Assembly: GCA_021782495.1 (NCBI GenBank)
Contig: JAJXUV010000008.1
Coordinates: 29,994 to 93,993, forward strand
DNA: 64,000 nt
DNA from: Pseudomonadota bacterium
GTDB taxonomy: Bacteria; Pseudomonadota; Gammaproteobacteria; UBA1113
Direction: 5' to 3'
Position numbers and translations under genes: made by a program. Under the pieces are notes generated by a model. The model was given only the letters and a program-made list of their open reading frames with translations, searched no databases and was not told the origin of the DNA. Below are positions 1 to 8,557 of the stretch, one piece after another; within the stretch, counting starts at the first letter, position 1; each line of letters starts with the position of its first letter.

Positions 1-1
1 C

Positions 2-961
2 GCGCCCGCCAATACTTTAAATCAAGCCTGGGTTCATGATTTAAATCGCTTGAACCATTTAGTCGACAGTGTGAATACCGCTATTCGGCCTCAGGAAAAA
101 GCCTTGTCACTGGCACAATATCGGATGTCGCACGCAGAAGAAATGGATATTTTTTCTGATCTGCAAGAAAAAGCCGCTTTAGTCCCCCTGCCTTGGCAAA
201 CCTGGTCCCTGCAATTGTTAACCCAAACGTGGAAAGCACTGCTCATTCAAAGTCAAAACCACATCAAAACGCTGTGGCAGGAACAAATTTGGCCGACGTA
301 CAGCGCCCGTGTCGCACACCGTTTTCCCATAGATGTGAGTGCCAAAGAAGCCATTCCTTTAAAAGATTTTGAATCTTTTTTTGCACCCAAAGGATCTTTC
401 AATGCTTTTCTGACACACTATCTGGATCCCTTTATCAACAAAGACAATCCCACCCAATGGCAAAACAAAACCCGCGATGGTGAAAGTCTTGCTTTGTCTG
501 AAAACACTTTGCGTGCTTTAAAACAAGCTGATTTGGTGACCCAATTATTTTTCAAAGGGGAAGTGCATTTGGCGGAAATTCAATTGGCTTTCATTCCGAC
601 TTTGCCTAAAAATATTAAAACCGTGGCCATTGACGTGAATGGGAAAAGGGCGGTTTACGATCAACAAAAAGCCGAGCCCGTGAAACTGTCATGGCCTGGC
701 AATGCAGGCACTGTTCATTTAAGCATTACGAATAATAATAACCAAACCCAACATCTGAGTGCGGATGGCTTATGGGCTTGGGTAGAATTGATCAATCAAG
801 GACGCTTAAAAAGCACAACGACGCCGACTGAAATAGTATTTAACTTAAATGCTGGCACAGACAACATTCAATATACGCTCGCCAGCCTCACCACCCCCGT
901 TAATCCCTTTGTGCCAGGGATATTACAGGGGGTGGTGTTGCCGGAAGATATTGGTGGGTAA
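2..961 (+). CDS. icmF: IcmF/TssM family secretion protein, C-terminal part (5' end outside window)
   Basis: The frame is open from the left edge of the window, so this is only the last ~319 residues of a longer protein; the first in-window start codon (TTG at 50) is internal. The segment from residue ~80 (YSARVAHRFPIDVSAKE, then DFESFFAPKGSFNAFLTHYL and DPFI) matches the C-terminal domain of IcmF/TssM proteins, including the typical F-[FG]-x-x-G...F...Y-L-x-P-F-I pattern. The end (NPFVPGILQGVVLPEDI) matches the NPF...P motif that closes the family. IcmF/TssM is an inner-membrane protein that stabilises the type IVB (Dot/Icm) or forms the type VI secretion core with DotU/TssL. Which system it belongs to cannot be decided from this fragment. 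It ends 26 bp from a convergent gene. Confidence 0.8.
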   Translation, partial: APANTLNQAWVHDLNRLNHLVDSVNTAIRPQEKALSLAQYRMSHAEEMDIFSDLQEKAALVPLPWQTWSLQLLTQTWKALLIQSQNHIKTLWQEQIWPTYSARVAHRFPIDVSAKEAIPLKDFESFFAPKGSFNAFLTHYLDPFINKDNPTQWQNKTRDGESLALSENTLRALKQADLVTQLFFKGEVHLAEIQLAFIPTLPKNIKTVAIDVNGKRAVYDQQKAEPVKLSWPGNAGTVHLSITNNNNQTQHLSADGLWAWVELINQGRLKSTTTPTEIVFNLNAGTDNIQYTLASLTTPVNPFVPGILQGVVLPEDIGG

Positions 962-986
962 TGTGGATTTTTTGTCACTAGGCTCA

Positions 987-2657
987 CTATTTGTGATGGG
1001 GCATAATGCCAAGGCTAGAAGGATCAATCCCCCAATCCAATGATGATAGAGCACACTCTTGCGCCCTTCGGCCAAAAAGCCCAAACTTGGCCAAGCCCGA
1101 TGTGAGAAGTGCAACACCTACTGAACCGATTGCACCCCCGACAATTGCTCCTGCTGCTGCAGAGGTACCCAAAGAAGGGGCAATCGTTAGAAATCCACTT
1201 GCTGCCAAAACAAAACCGCCTAAGAGCAGGACTAAACCTATCCCGACTTGAGCACCGGCTAGGACTTTTTGCTCTGTGGTCATCTTAAAAACAGTAGCAT
1301 AAGCATCAAGGGTTTGACTTGCATTGGGAGCACCGACTTGGCTTGCAGAGCTATTCTGCAGAGCAGAACTGCTTCCTGCCGAAGGTGGTGTCGAATTATA
1401 TTTTACTTCAACTTCTTTTGGTGCTCTTCCTTCGGGAAAAGTGTCTTCGAAAACACCATCACCTTCTACTATTTCATCGCCTTCTTCTGAACTAATCGCA
1501 TTGGTTCTAGGCTTACCCTCATCATCGAACCAGAGCCCTAGTCCTAATTGGACCCCATCTTTTCCGTCTTTCTCTTTCTCTTTCTCTTTCTCTTTTTCTT
1601 TCTCTTCTCCTTTAGGAGACGAAGACGGTTTTAGTGCCTGACACTCTCTGTGGTAGTCTCTCAATCTGTTTAGTGATGGTTGATCACACTTTTCCTGTAG
1701 TTTCTGGAGCAATAAAATAAACATATATCGTTGAGCTACTTTATTAGCTGAAAAAGGGTCCATACACACGTGATACAAATCCCGTAGTTTATACTCATTC
1801 AATGGAGTGCTTGGTGAAGCTAGCTGTCTAAAGTTCTTTTCAAGTACATCAGAAATGTTTAGATTAGGGTCAGCTTTTGCCGTAATCTTTTTAATTTCAT
1901 CAAATTGAGTTAAAGCTTGTGTTATGGCTTCCTGATGATCTAAGGAGGCGCCCTTCTTCTCCTCTAGTAATGCGGCTACAGGCTCTAGCTGTTTTTGGAT
2001 GTCAACATCAAAAATCTCTGGTTGTGACAACAAACCATTAAAATACACTATAGTGTGTTGAATCCACGAATCCCGTTTGCTGGCAGAACTTTTTCCCTTC
2101 TGTTGAATTTTCGCGCTGAGTGCTTTCGCGAAGCCAATAAGGCACCCTGACTCTGCTACCTCAGATGAGGATACAGCCCCCCCCTGCTTTTTCGGGGTTA
2201 AATCATCCAGCATTTTTTTGTGTTCTTCTTTTAGCTTTTTTAGTTCTTCCGTATATCGGTTCACTAGCCCGTTGAGATGCCTTTTTTTGTATCCATCTGA
2301 AAAGTTTTTATAAGCTTCTTTTTGTTGTACATCAAAGTCGTATCTTCTTTTACAATCAGCCAATCGGCTGTGATATGTTTTTAACCAGTTTAGTTGTTTT
2401 GTTTCCTCTGGTAGCGAATCTAAGAAAATCTCACCCAATTCTTTGGCTATGCCTTTTGGGCTTCTCCCTGCATAAGACATCGCTTTAGCATGCATAGCCT
2501 TTAAAGCCCTTACAACAGCTAATCGTCTTTCTATAGCTTCTACGTTTGCTTGTATAGCGTCTACGTCTGCTTGTATAGCTTTTAACTGTTCTTTTATATT
2601 GCCTTCTATCTCTTGCAGCGTAAGTTCATCTTCTACTCTTTCTGGTGAAGCGGCCAT
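987..2657 (-). CDS. Hypothetical coiled-coil protein with C-terminal membrane hairpin
   Basis: This 556-residue protein is not recognised. Residues ~10-75 are a heptad-like coiled coil (repeats of DAIQANVEAIERRL type), followed by a charged helical region to ~300. A low-complexity KEKEKEKEKEK stretch sits near residue 355 and a Ser/Ala-rich linker near 430. Two adjacent hydrophobic segments (GIGLVLLLGGFVLAASGFL and GAIVGGAIGSVGVALLTSGL) lie near the C-terminus. There is no signal peptide. The ATG at 2657 has a good ribosome site (AAGGGGG, 6 nt away) and a -10/-35 pair upstream. Its leader resembles that of the membrane gene at 54375-56030. A coiled coil plus a C-terminal membrane hairpin fits secreted effectors of intracellular bacteria, and it lies next to icmF, but this role is inference. 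Confidence 0.75.
   Translation of the reverse strand: MAASPERVEDELTLQEIEGNIKEQLKAIQADVDAIQANVEAIERRLAVVRALKAMHAKAMSYAGRSPKGIAKELGEIFLDSLPEETKQLNWLKTYHSRLADCKRRYDFDVQQKEAYKNFSDGYKKRHLNGLVNRYTEELKKLKEEHKKMLDDLTPKKQGGAVSSSEVAESGCLIGFAKALSAKIQQKGKSSASKRDSWIQHTIVYFNGLLSQPEIFDVDIQKQLEPVAALLEEKKGASLDHQEAITQALTQFDEIKKITAKADPNLNISDVLEKNFRQLASPSTPLNEYKLRDLYHVCMDPFSANKVAQRYMFILLLQKLQEKCDQPSLNRLRDYHRECQALKPSSSPKGEEKEKEKEKEKEKDGKDGVQLGLGLWFDDEGKPRTNAISSEEGDEIVEGDGVFEDTFPEGRAPKEVEVKYNSTPPSAGSSSALQNSSASQVGAPNASQTLDAYATVFKMTTEQKVLAGAQVGIGLVLLLGGFVLAASGFLTIAPSLGTSAAAGAIVGGAIGSVGVALLTSGLAKFGLFGRRAQECALSSLDWGIDPSSLGIMPHHK
1567..1605 (-). repeat. Hexanucleotide tandem repeat inside a coding region
   Basis: Four exact TCTTTC units followed by slightly altered ones (+ strand) encode alternating Lys-Glu in the 556-residue protein. 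The six-base unit means slippage would change linker length without breaking the frame. Confidence 0.8.
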
Positions 2658-2698
2658 GATTACCCCCTTAGGTTAATTTTTAGACAAATAATTCAATG

Positions 2699-2728
2699 AT
2701 ATTACCACAAATAAAGCCATCCTAGCAA
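2699..2728 (-). promoter_or_regulatory. Candidate sigma-70 promoter of the 556-residue protein gene
   Basis: Reading the minus strand, TTGCTA (2728-2723) and TAATAT (2704-2699) are 18 bp apart and lie about 40 bp before the ATG at 2657. This is a match by eye only. Confidence 0.45.
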
Positions 2729-3002
2729 AATTCCTTAAGCAATCCTAAAACGTTTGCTCAATCTCGATACACCAGACATCCATTTCGATACATTGGGCAT
2801 TTTCGGTTCCCTGGCCTTTTAGTCTAATTTTTGTACTCATTAATAAAGCTACACAGTTATATTACACCATAATTAACTTAAGGAATTATTAAGGCTTAAA
2901 TAAATTCATTTAAAACCCAGGGTAACCGCATCTATATCTTAAGCCTTTAAAAGAACAAGTGAAATAAAGGGGGTTTAATATCGTGCGACAATCACCAGGC
3001 CG

Positions 3003-3196
3003 TTCTAACCGAGCCGCGACCGTGAGGGAGCGGTGGTTCGCAGTACGGAATTAGAATGACGAGAAAAGGGTGATAGGCTTTTCGCTTCGACAGACCCTAT
3101 CTCAATAAGGGCATTAAAAAAACCTTCGAAAATCAAAGGTAAGGGTGATTTATTCATTGGAACCACCGCTCCCTCACGGTCGCGGCTCGGTTAGAA
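3003..3196. repeat. Dispersed palindromic element, long copy A
   Basis: Two perfect 37-bp arms (3003-3039 and 3160-3196) flank about 120 bp. The arms start TTCTAACCGAGCCGCGACCG and end GAGCGGTGGTTC. The internal segment (GACGAGAAAAGGGTGATAGG... and TTCGAAAATCAAAGG) reappears in inverted orientation inside copy B at 4543-4808. No coding capacity. Confidence 0.9.
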
Positions 3197-3389
3197 ACGG
3201 CGCGGCGATGCTAATACCATACGGGTTTTATGTACTTTTTATTAGCAAAATCCCATTTTTGTATACATTTGATGCGTTTACCCTGATTTAAAAATTCATC
3301 GCTCAAAAATACGCTATCATTTGATAGAACATTTAGGCGATGCTAACTATATTGCAGGATCCCGTATTAAAGAATAGAGGAATTTCAAT

Positions 3390-4265
3390 ATGTTTAAATA
3401 CCCTTCCCTAACCCCCGAAATCTTGCACATTGTGCACGACAAAGGCACTGAAAAACCTTTTAGTAGCGAATACACGGAAAAGCCACTGCAACAAGGGTCT
3501 TATTTGTGTAGAGCTTGTGGAAAGGCTTTATTCAGAGCCGATTCTCAATTCAGTAGCCACTGTGGTTGGCCGAGCTTCGACGATGAATTGCCACAGCGCG
3601 TGCGTCGTCAAATAGATGCCGACGGCAGACGCACGGAAATTCTCTGTCAAACTTGTGACGCGCATTTGGGCCATGTGTTTGAAGGCGAGCGTTTGACCGC
3701 CACTAATGTACGCCACTGCGTCAATGGCTTGGCCATCGAATTTGTGCCTGATACCGAAGTGCTGAACACCGAAGAAATCATTCTCGCTGCAGGTTGTTTT
3801 TGGGGTGTGCAATATTATTTGGATCGATTGCCTAGCGTCCTTAAAACAGAAGTGGGTTACACGGGCGGTCATGTGGCACATCCCACTTACGAAGCCGTGT
3901 GTCAGAAAAAAACGGGGTATTATGAAGCACTGCGCGTAATTTTTGATTGCGATCAAATCGATTTAAGCACAGTGATTCGCTATTTTTTTGAAATTCACGA
4001 TCCCACGCAAACCGATGGCCAAGGCCCCGATGTCGGCCCCCAATATTTGAGTGCTGTTTTTTATTATGATAAAATGCAGCAGCAGGCTGTGCAAGCGGTG
4101 ATGGATGAACTAAAAGCCATGAATTATGAGCTGAGTACGCGCTTGTTGCCCATCAGCCCTTTTTGGCCTGCAGAAAATTACCATCAACACTATTATGAAC
4201 ACAAAGGCTCTACACCTTATTGCCATCGTCGTGTGAAGCGTTTTAAACTCAAAGGAGATAAATGA
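3390..4265 (+). CDS. msrBA: Bifunctional peptide methionine sulfoxide reductase MsrB-MsrA
   Basis: A fusion repairing both R- and S-methionine sulfoxide in oxidised proteins. Residues 1-125 are MsrB: zinc-type cysteine pairs CRAC (C40, C43) and CQTC, the motif CGWPSFDD, HLGHVF, and catalytic C110 in RHCVNG. Residues ~130-285 are MsrA: catalytic C136 in GCFWG, then YTGGHVAHPTYEAVC, TGYYEA and DPTQTDGQGPDVG. The order MsrB then MsrA is the reverse of the more common MsrA-MsrB fusion. There is no signal peptide, so it is probably cytoplasmic. The ATG at 3390 follows AGAGGA at a normal distance. Its stop codon overlaps the start of a 50-codon ORF. Confidence 0.95.
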   Translation: MFKYPSLTPEILHIVHDKGTEKPFSSEYTEKPLQQGSYLCRACGKALFRADSQFSSHCGWPSFDDELPQRVRRQIDADGRRTEILCQTCDAHLGHVFEGERLTATNVRHCVNGLAIEFVPDTEVLNTEEIILAAGCFWGVQYYLDRLPSVLKTEVGYTGGHVAHPTYEAVCQKKTGYYEALRVIFDCDQIDLSTVIRYFFEIHDPTQTDGQGPDVGPQYLSAVFYYDKMQQQAVQAVMDELKAMNYELSTRLLPISPFWPAENYHQHYYEHKGSTPYCHRRVKRFKLKGDK

Positions 4266-4414
4266 TGAATAAAAAATACTTAAATGCATCTGCTGCTGTA
4301 CTTCTTGAGAAACCCATCAAAATCACAAAACCCACAGCATTCATGATTTCTCCTAAAAAAACCATTTCGAAAAACATCGATCATTGTTGTGGTATTTTGA
4401 TTCGCACAAAGTAG
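4262..4414 (+). CDS. Possible small protein, 50 residues, coupled to msrBA
   Basis: Tandem start codons ATGATG at 4262/4265 overlap the msrBA stop and follow a strong ribosome site (AAAGGAGATAA). The frame runs to TAG at 4412-4414. The product is basic (MMNKKYLNASAAVLLEKPIK..., ending CCGILIRTK), has no membrane segment and is not recognised. The coupling and ribosome site support translation; nothing shows function. It could also be a chance ORF in the msrBA 3' flank. Confidence 0.4.
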   Translation: MMNKKYLNASAAVLLEKPIKITKPTAFMISPKKTISKNIDHCCGILIRTK

Positions 4415-5047
4415 CTTAAATTGTTTAGAAAACTATTTTATTTAAAAACACATATCCCAAGCCGTAATTGCGAAAAAAACCGTTCTATGAATGTTTCGTA
4501 AGACGGTCTCCTCGCAAGGGCAGCCTTCGGAATGTGTGTTTTGTATCTTGTCCCAATCGCCGGGTAAATATAGATAATTTAACCGAGCCGCGACCGTTAG
4601 GGAGCGGTGGTTCCCCGTAAGGAATCATCCTTTACCTTCGATTTTCTAAGGTTTTTTATCGGAGCTGTTATGGCCTTGTTGACATTCGCTTTGTCCAAGC
4701 GGAAAGCCTATCACCCTTCTCTCGTCATCCATAATACCTTACTTCGAACCACCGCTCCCTCACGGTCGCGGCTCGGTTAGAAACAGTCCGGCGATTGTGA
4801 CAAGATACTGTGTTTTCGTATATATTTTGCGCGAAATTCTGAAAATTAGCCTATTTTGCTTTTCCCTATAGACAAACTGTGGTGATTTATGGAACGATCT
4901 ATCTATCAAACTTTAGCGGATTGCTATTCGCATTTCCTTGAAACCATTGTCTTGTGAAAATGCGATCTTGTCTATCCCCATGTATATGATCGATGAACTG
5001 CCGCGTTTGGTATGCGAGATTGGAAAATCATAGAAACACATGAGCCC
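4415..5047. other. Intergenic region between msrBA and the nucleoside phosphorylase gene
   Basis: The stretch holds the composite palindromic element at 4543-4808. The rest (4809-5047) has only short frames interrupted by stops. No promoter or terminator is convincing. Confidence 0.65.
4543..4808. repeat. Dispersed palindromic element, full-length copy B with outer arms
   Basis: Most complete copy. Outer 21-bp arms (GTATCTTGTC.. at 4543-4563 and ..GACAAGATAC at 4788-4808) pair with one mismatch. Inner arms (4581-4613 and 4746-4778) are the shared core AACCGAGCCGCGACCG...GGTGGTTC. Between them lies a ~130-bp segment that is the reverse complement of the interior of copy A (TTCGATTTTC.AAGG and AAAGCCTATCACCCTT). 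Structurally this resembles a non-autonomous mobile element. Confidence 0.9.
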
Positions 5048-5911
5048 CTAAGGCAAATGCGCCAACACGGTTTGTATCGTGCGATCCATCACCACGGTAT
5101 AATCGCCTGCGAAAGTGCCCAAAGCGCGATTGACCACCACCACATTGACCGACAAGGCTTTGTGCCCCATCAATTGGCTTAAGCCATAGAGCCCTGAAGT
5201 TTCCATTTCAAAATTACCGACTCTTTCATTCTGATAAGTAAAGGTTTTTAATTTATCTAAAAGATGGGGAAAGCGCGGCATTAAACGCACATGCCGTCCT
5301 TGAGGCGCATAAAATCCCGAACAGCTGGCCGTCATGACGAGGCTGTCTGCATAGGGTTTGTAATGCGCCAATAAATCCGCATCGGCCGAAGCGACATACG
5401 GTTGCAATTTTTCTTCGGCAAAAAAGGCAATGAGGGCTTTTTCTACGGGGCGATCAACGTCCAAAGCCTCTTCTCTGTAATACTGCAATAAATTGTCAAA
5501 GCCAACACCACGTGTGGATAAGATCACGCTATTTAGAGCATTTTCTGCTTGCAATGCGCCGGTGGTTCCAATGCGGATAAGATTCAAAGTATTTAATTTT
5601 TCTTTGATGCGTCGCGTCGCTAAGTCTACATTGACCAAAGCATCCATCTCATTTAAAACGATGTCAACATTGTCGGTTCCCATGCCGGTTGAAACTACCG
5701 ACAAACGTCGATTTCCCAACCAACCCGTATGGGTAATGATTTCACGATTCTGTCGCCGCACTTCTATGGTATCGAAATATTTAGATACTTTTTCAACGCG
5801 CATCGGATCGCCGACCAAAATCACCGTGGCTGCCAATTCTTCGGGTGTTAAATCTAAATGATAAATACGACCTTCGGCATTCAGCACTAAATCTGCGTGT
5901 GAGATAGACAT
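5048..5911 (-). CDS. Nucleoside phosphorylase (uridine/purine phosphorylase family)
   Basis: A 287-residue member of the PNP/UDP phosphorylase superfamily, which splits nucleosides with phosphate into base and ribose-1-phosphate in salvage. Visible motifs: phosphate-loop VGDPMRVEKVSKYFD near residue 33, GTTGALQ near 115, and the substrate-site signature NFEMETSGLYGL near 225. Substrate preference (uridine, purine or other) is not clear. It begins 12 bp after potD and is probably the last gene of the potABCD transcript. ATG at 5911 (MSISHADLVLN) is the natural start. Confidence 0.85.
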   Translation of the reverse strand: MSISHADLVLNAEGRIYHLDLTPEELAATVILVGDPMRVEKVSKYFDTIEVRRQNREIITHTGWLGNRRLSVVSTGMGTDNVDIVLNEMDALVNVDLATRRIKEKLNTLNLIRIGTTGALQAENALNSVILSTRGVGFDNLLQYYREEALDVDRPVEKALIAFFAEEKLQPYVASADADLLAHYKPYADSLVMTASCSGFYAPQGRHVRLMPRFPHLLDKLKTFTYQNERVGNFEMETSGLYGLSQLMGHKALSVNVVVVNRALGTFAGDYTVVMDRTIQTVLAHLP

Positions 5912-5923
5912 GATTTTAACCTG

Positions 5924-6955
5924 CTATGACTGTAGTTTTAATAATTGCCAATAGCGCGATACCGCGTCTAAGGCACTGTCATCAATGTCCGTTTGAAAAT
6001 ACGCTTGCTTTAAAATAGCCGCATCGGGAAAGATAATTTTATTCTTCGCCAAGGCAGGTGGCAACTCTGCTATGGCGGCCAAATTGGCGGTCGGATAATA
6101 GGTTTCTTGCACTTGCCAGGCGGCGATTTTAGCTTGCATCACGTAATTCAAAAATTTGTAGGCATTTTCACGGTGTGGTGCATTGCTGGGGATCACAAAG
6201 GCATCGACCCAAATCACAAATCGGTCTTTGGGATAAATAAATTCTATGTTCGGATTTTGAAGACTTGCCTTATAAGCATCTGCATTCCAAGCCATACCAA
6301 TCGTGGCGTCTTCATCAATCAAGATTGACGGCACCGAACTGCTGTTGTACAAACGCACATTAGGCAACAAGGCCACTAAATTTGTGTAGGCGTCTTGCAA
6401 TTGTGTCAAATTACTGGTGTTGGGATTATCGCCTAAGGTTAATAAGCCGATATTAAACACTTCTCGAGGATCGTCTAAGAGCAAGACGGAATCTCGGTAT
6501 TTGGGTGACCACAGATCGGCCCACTTTGCAATTTTATCATCAGGATAATATTGACGGTTGACAAAAATACCCGTTAACCCCCAGACCCAAGGAATACTGT
6601 ATTCTCCCTTTGGATCGTAATCCGGATGCGTAAAAGCGGGGTTCAAATTACCATAATTGGATAATTTGCTTTTATCCAATTTTTCTATTCTATTTTCGCG
6701 GGCCATCCGCGTAATGTAATAACTCGAGGGTTCGACCACATCGTATTCCCCCTCTTTACTGGCTTTCATTTTGGCATACAAAACTTCATTGCTGTCAAAG
6801 GTAGAATAATTGACTTTAATGCCCGTGTCTTTTTGAAATTGTGCCACAATTTGGGGACTTAATTCCTGAGACCAAACATAGACATTCACGACATTGTCGT
6901 CGGCGAAAGCCATGGCACAGAAAAAGTTAAGCGCTAAGGCTAAGCATTTTTTCAT
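5924..6955 (-). CDS. potD: Spermidine/putrescine-binding periplasmic protein PotD
   Basis: A 343-residue substrate-binding protein of the polyamine ABC transporter. It starts with a signal peptide (MKKCLALALNFFCAMAFA, then DDNVVNVYVW). The SBP family pattern follows: NVYVWSQELSPQIVAQFQKD, YDVVEPSSYY, WGLTGIFVN and IGMAWNADAY. A longer frame exists upstream, but the ATG at 6955 is chosen. It has GGAG 6-7 nt away, gives a proper signal peptide and overlaps the potC stop as ATGA. It delivers polyamine to PotBC at the inner membrane. Confidence 0.95.
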   Translation of the reverse strand: MKKCLALALNFFCAMAFADDNVVNVYVWSQELSPQIVAQFQKDTGIKVNYSTFDSNEVLYAKMKASKEGEYDVVEPSSYYITRMARENRIEKLDKSKLSNYGNLNPAFTHPDYDPKGEYSIPWVWGLTGIFVNRQYYPDDKIAKWADLWSPKYRDSVLLLDDPREVFNIGLLTLGDNPNTSNLTQLQDAYTNLVALLPNVRLYNSSSVPSILIDEDATIGMAWNADAYKASLQNPNIEFIYPKDRFVIWVDAFVIPSNAPHRENAYKFLNYVMQAKIAAWQVQETYYPTANLAAIAELPPALAKNKIIFPDAAILKQAYFQTDIDDSALDAVSRYWQLLKLQS

Positions 6956-7722
6956 AGCTTTCTCCGCTGGACTATCCATTGCGACACACAAACCAATACT
7001 AAGGTCAATGCAAACAATAAACTACATAGCGCATTTAATTTACCATTTACCCCCAAACGGGCCAAAGCAAAAATTTTAATGGGTAAAATCTCAAAGCCTG
7101 GGCCTGCGACAAAATAACTGATCACAATGTCGTCGAAAGACAAAGCAAAAGATAATAAGGCCCCAGATAAAATCGCCGGCAGCAAAATAGGAACCACGAC
7201 GCGGGTAAATATCTGCAACTCACTGGCGCCCAAATCGCTGGCTGCCGCAAAAATATTGGGATCGATTCCTTTGGCGCGACCATACACAATCACCACCACA
7301 AAGGGAATACAAAAAGTAACGTGTGCAATGTACAAAGACCAATATCCTAAAGCCAATCCGTTCAAGGAAAATAAAATGAGTAAGGCTATCCCCAAAACAA
7401 TATCGGGTGAAATGATGAGTATAAATAATAATCCTTGTAAAATGTTTTTACCTCTAAATTGATAGCGATATAGGCTGATCGCCGCCAATGTTCCTATCAA
7501 CAAAGCCGAAATGGTTGCTGTCAAAGCCAAATAAAAAGAATGCCACACCGCAATCCACAAATTTCCATCTTGCAAGACTTGTTTGTACCAATCGAGGGTA
7601 AATCCCCGCCACAACATCGAAAAGGTGGCATTGTTAAAAGAGTACAGGATCAAAGTGCCGATGGGGATATACAAGAAAAGATATATCACGATTAAATAGG
7701 AGAATTTAAAGGACCGATTCAT
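6952..7722 (-). CDS. potC: Spermidine/putrescine ABC transporter permease PotC
   Basis: A 256-residue inner-membrane permease with about six membrane segments and the binding-protein-dependent transport loop, seen as AAASDLGASELQIFTRVVVP near residue 160. It pairs with PotB to form the channel energised by PotA. It overlaps potB by 17 bp and potD by ATGA, showing translational coupling along the operon. Confidence 0.95.
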   Translation of the reverse strand: MNRSFKFSYLIVIYLFLYIPIGTLILYSFNNATFSMLWRGFTLDWYKQVLQDGNLWIAVWHSFYLALTATISALLIGTLAAISLYRYQFRGKNILQGLLFILIISPDIVLGIALLILFSLNGLALGYWSLYIAHVTFCIPFVVVIVYGRAKGIDPNIFAAASDLGASELQIFTRVVVPILLPAILSGALLSFALSFDDIVISYFVAGPGFEILPIKIFALARLGVNGKLNALCSLLFALTLVLVCVSQWIVQRRKL

Positions 7723-8557
7723 AGCGGGTCCCCTTATTACTCTTAAACCAATAAATCAATAAACCGATCCCCATAATGAGCGTCAACAACACGCTGGTTG
7801 CCGCACCACGCGGCCAATTGTTGGCCATTAAAAATTGATCTTCAATTAAATTCCCTAACAATAAGGCTTTAGCCCCGCCTAACAAATCGGAAATGTAAAA
7901 CAAAGTCATGGCTGGTAAGAAGACCAGCGTACAGCCACCTAAAATACCCGGCATACTCAAAGGAATGATCACTTTGCAAAAAATAGTGTGGTACTTTGCC
8001 CCCAAATCTTTAGCAGCTTCAATCAAGGAAATATCAAAACGTTCTAAATTGGCATAAATGGGCAAAATCATAAAAGGCAGTAAATTATAAATCAGGCCGA
8101 TGGCCACCGCCACATTGGTGAATAAAATTTGTAGCGGCGTATGAATAATCCCCATGGACAATAAAATCATATTGATTAAGCCTTTGGCTTTTAACAAACT
8201 CATCATGGCATAACTGCGCACCACAGAACTGGTCCAAAAGGGAAGAAGCAACAACAACAAATTAAAGCTTTGTAGTTTTTCGGGCAAACGCGACATAATG
8301 TACGCAAAAGGATAGCCCAATATCAAACAAGTTGCCGTCACTAAAAAAGAAATGTAAAAAGACTTTAGAAAAATTTGCAGAAAAATGGGATTGAATAAAT
8401 CCTTATAATTTTCTAAGGTAAAATGCCATAAAGCAATGTGATCGGGATCGTGTTCTAAAAAACTCATCACGACCATAATTAAAAATGAGGCTAAGCCAAA
8501 AATACCCAACCAACTACTGATCAGCCCTATGGAAAAATATTGAAACTTATGCTTCAT
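7706..8557 (-). CDS. potB: Spermidine/putrescine ABC transporter permease PotB
   Basis: A 283-residue inner-membrane permease with about six membrane segments. The conserved cytoplasmic loop EAAKDLGAKYHTIFCKVIIP near residue 185 contacts the ATPase. It overlaps potA by 11 bp and potC by 17 bp. Confidence 0.95.
   Translation of the reverse strand: MKHKFQYFSIGLISSWLGIFGLASFLIMVVMSFLEHDPDHIALWHFTLENYKDLFNPIFLQIFLKSFYISFLVTATCLILGYPFAYIMSRLPEKLQSFNLLLLLLPFWTSSVVRSYAMMSLLKAKGLINMILLSMGIIHTPLQILFTNVAVAIGLIYNLLPFMILPIYANLERFDISLIEAAKDLGAKYHTIFCKVIIPLSMPGILGGCTLVFLPAMTLFYISDLLGGAKALLLGNLIEDQFLMANNWPRGAATSVLLTLIMGIGLLIYWFKSNKGTRYESVL

Larger units (their letters stand above)
2658..3389. other. Intergenic region between the 556-residue gene and msrBA
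   Basis: This 732-bp stretch holds the leftward promoter near 2700-2728, A+T-rich sequence to about 2980, and one long copy of the palindromic element at 3003-3196. A short inverted repeat (CTATC..GATAG, about 3312) precedes msrBA. No convincing open frame is present. Confidence 0.7.

Noticed and set aside
2701..3000. tRNA or small RNA gene in the A+T-rich spacer
   Set aside because: No cloverleaf, CCA end or T-loop (GTTCRA) was seen.
4889..5050. Possible broken gene starting MERSIYQTLADCYSHFLETIVL
   Set aside because: Stops interrupt every frame within 25-35 codons, and no family resemblance or ribosome site was visible.
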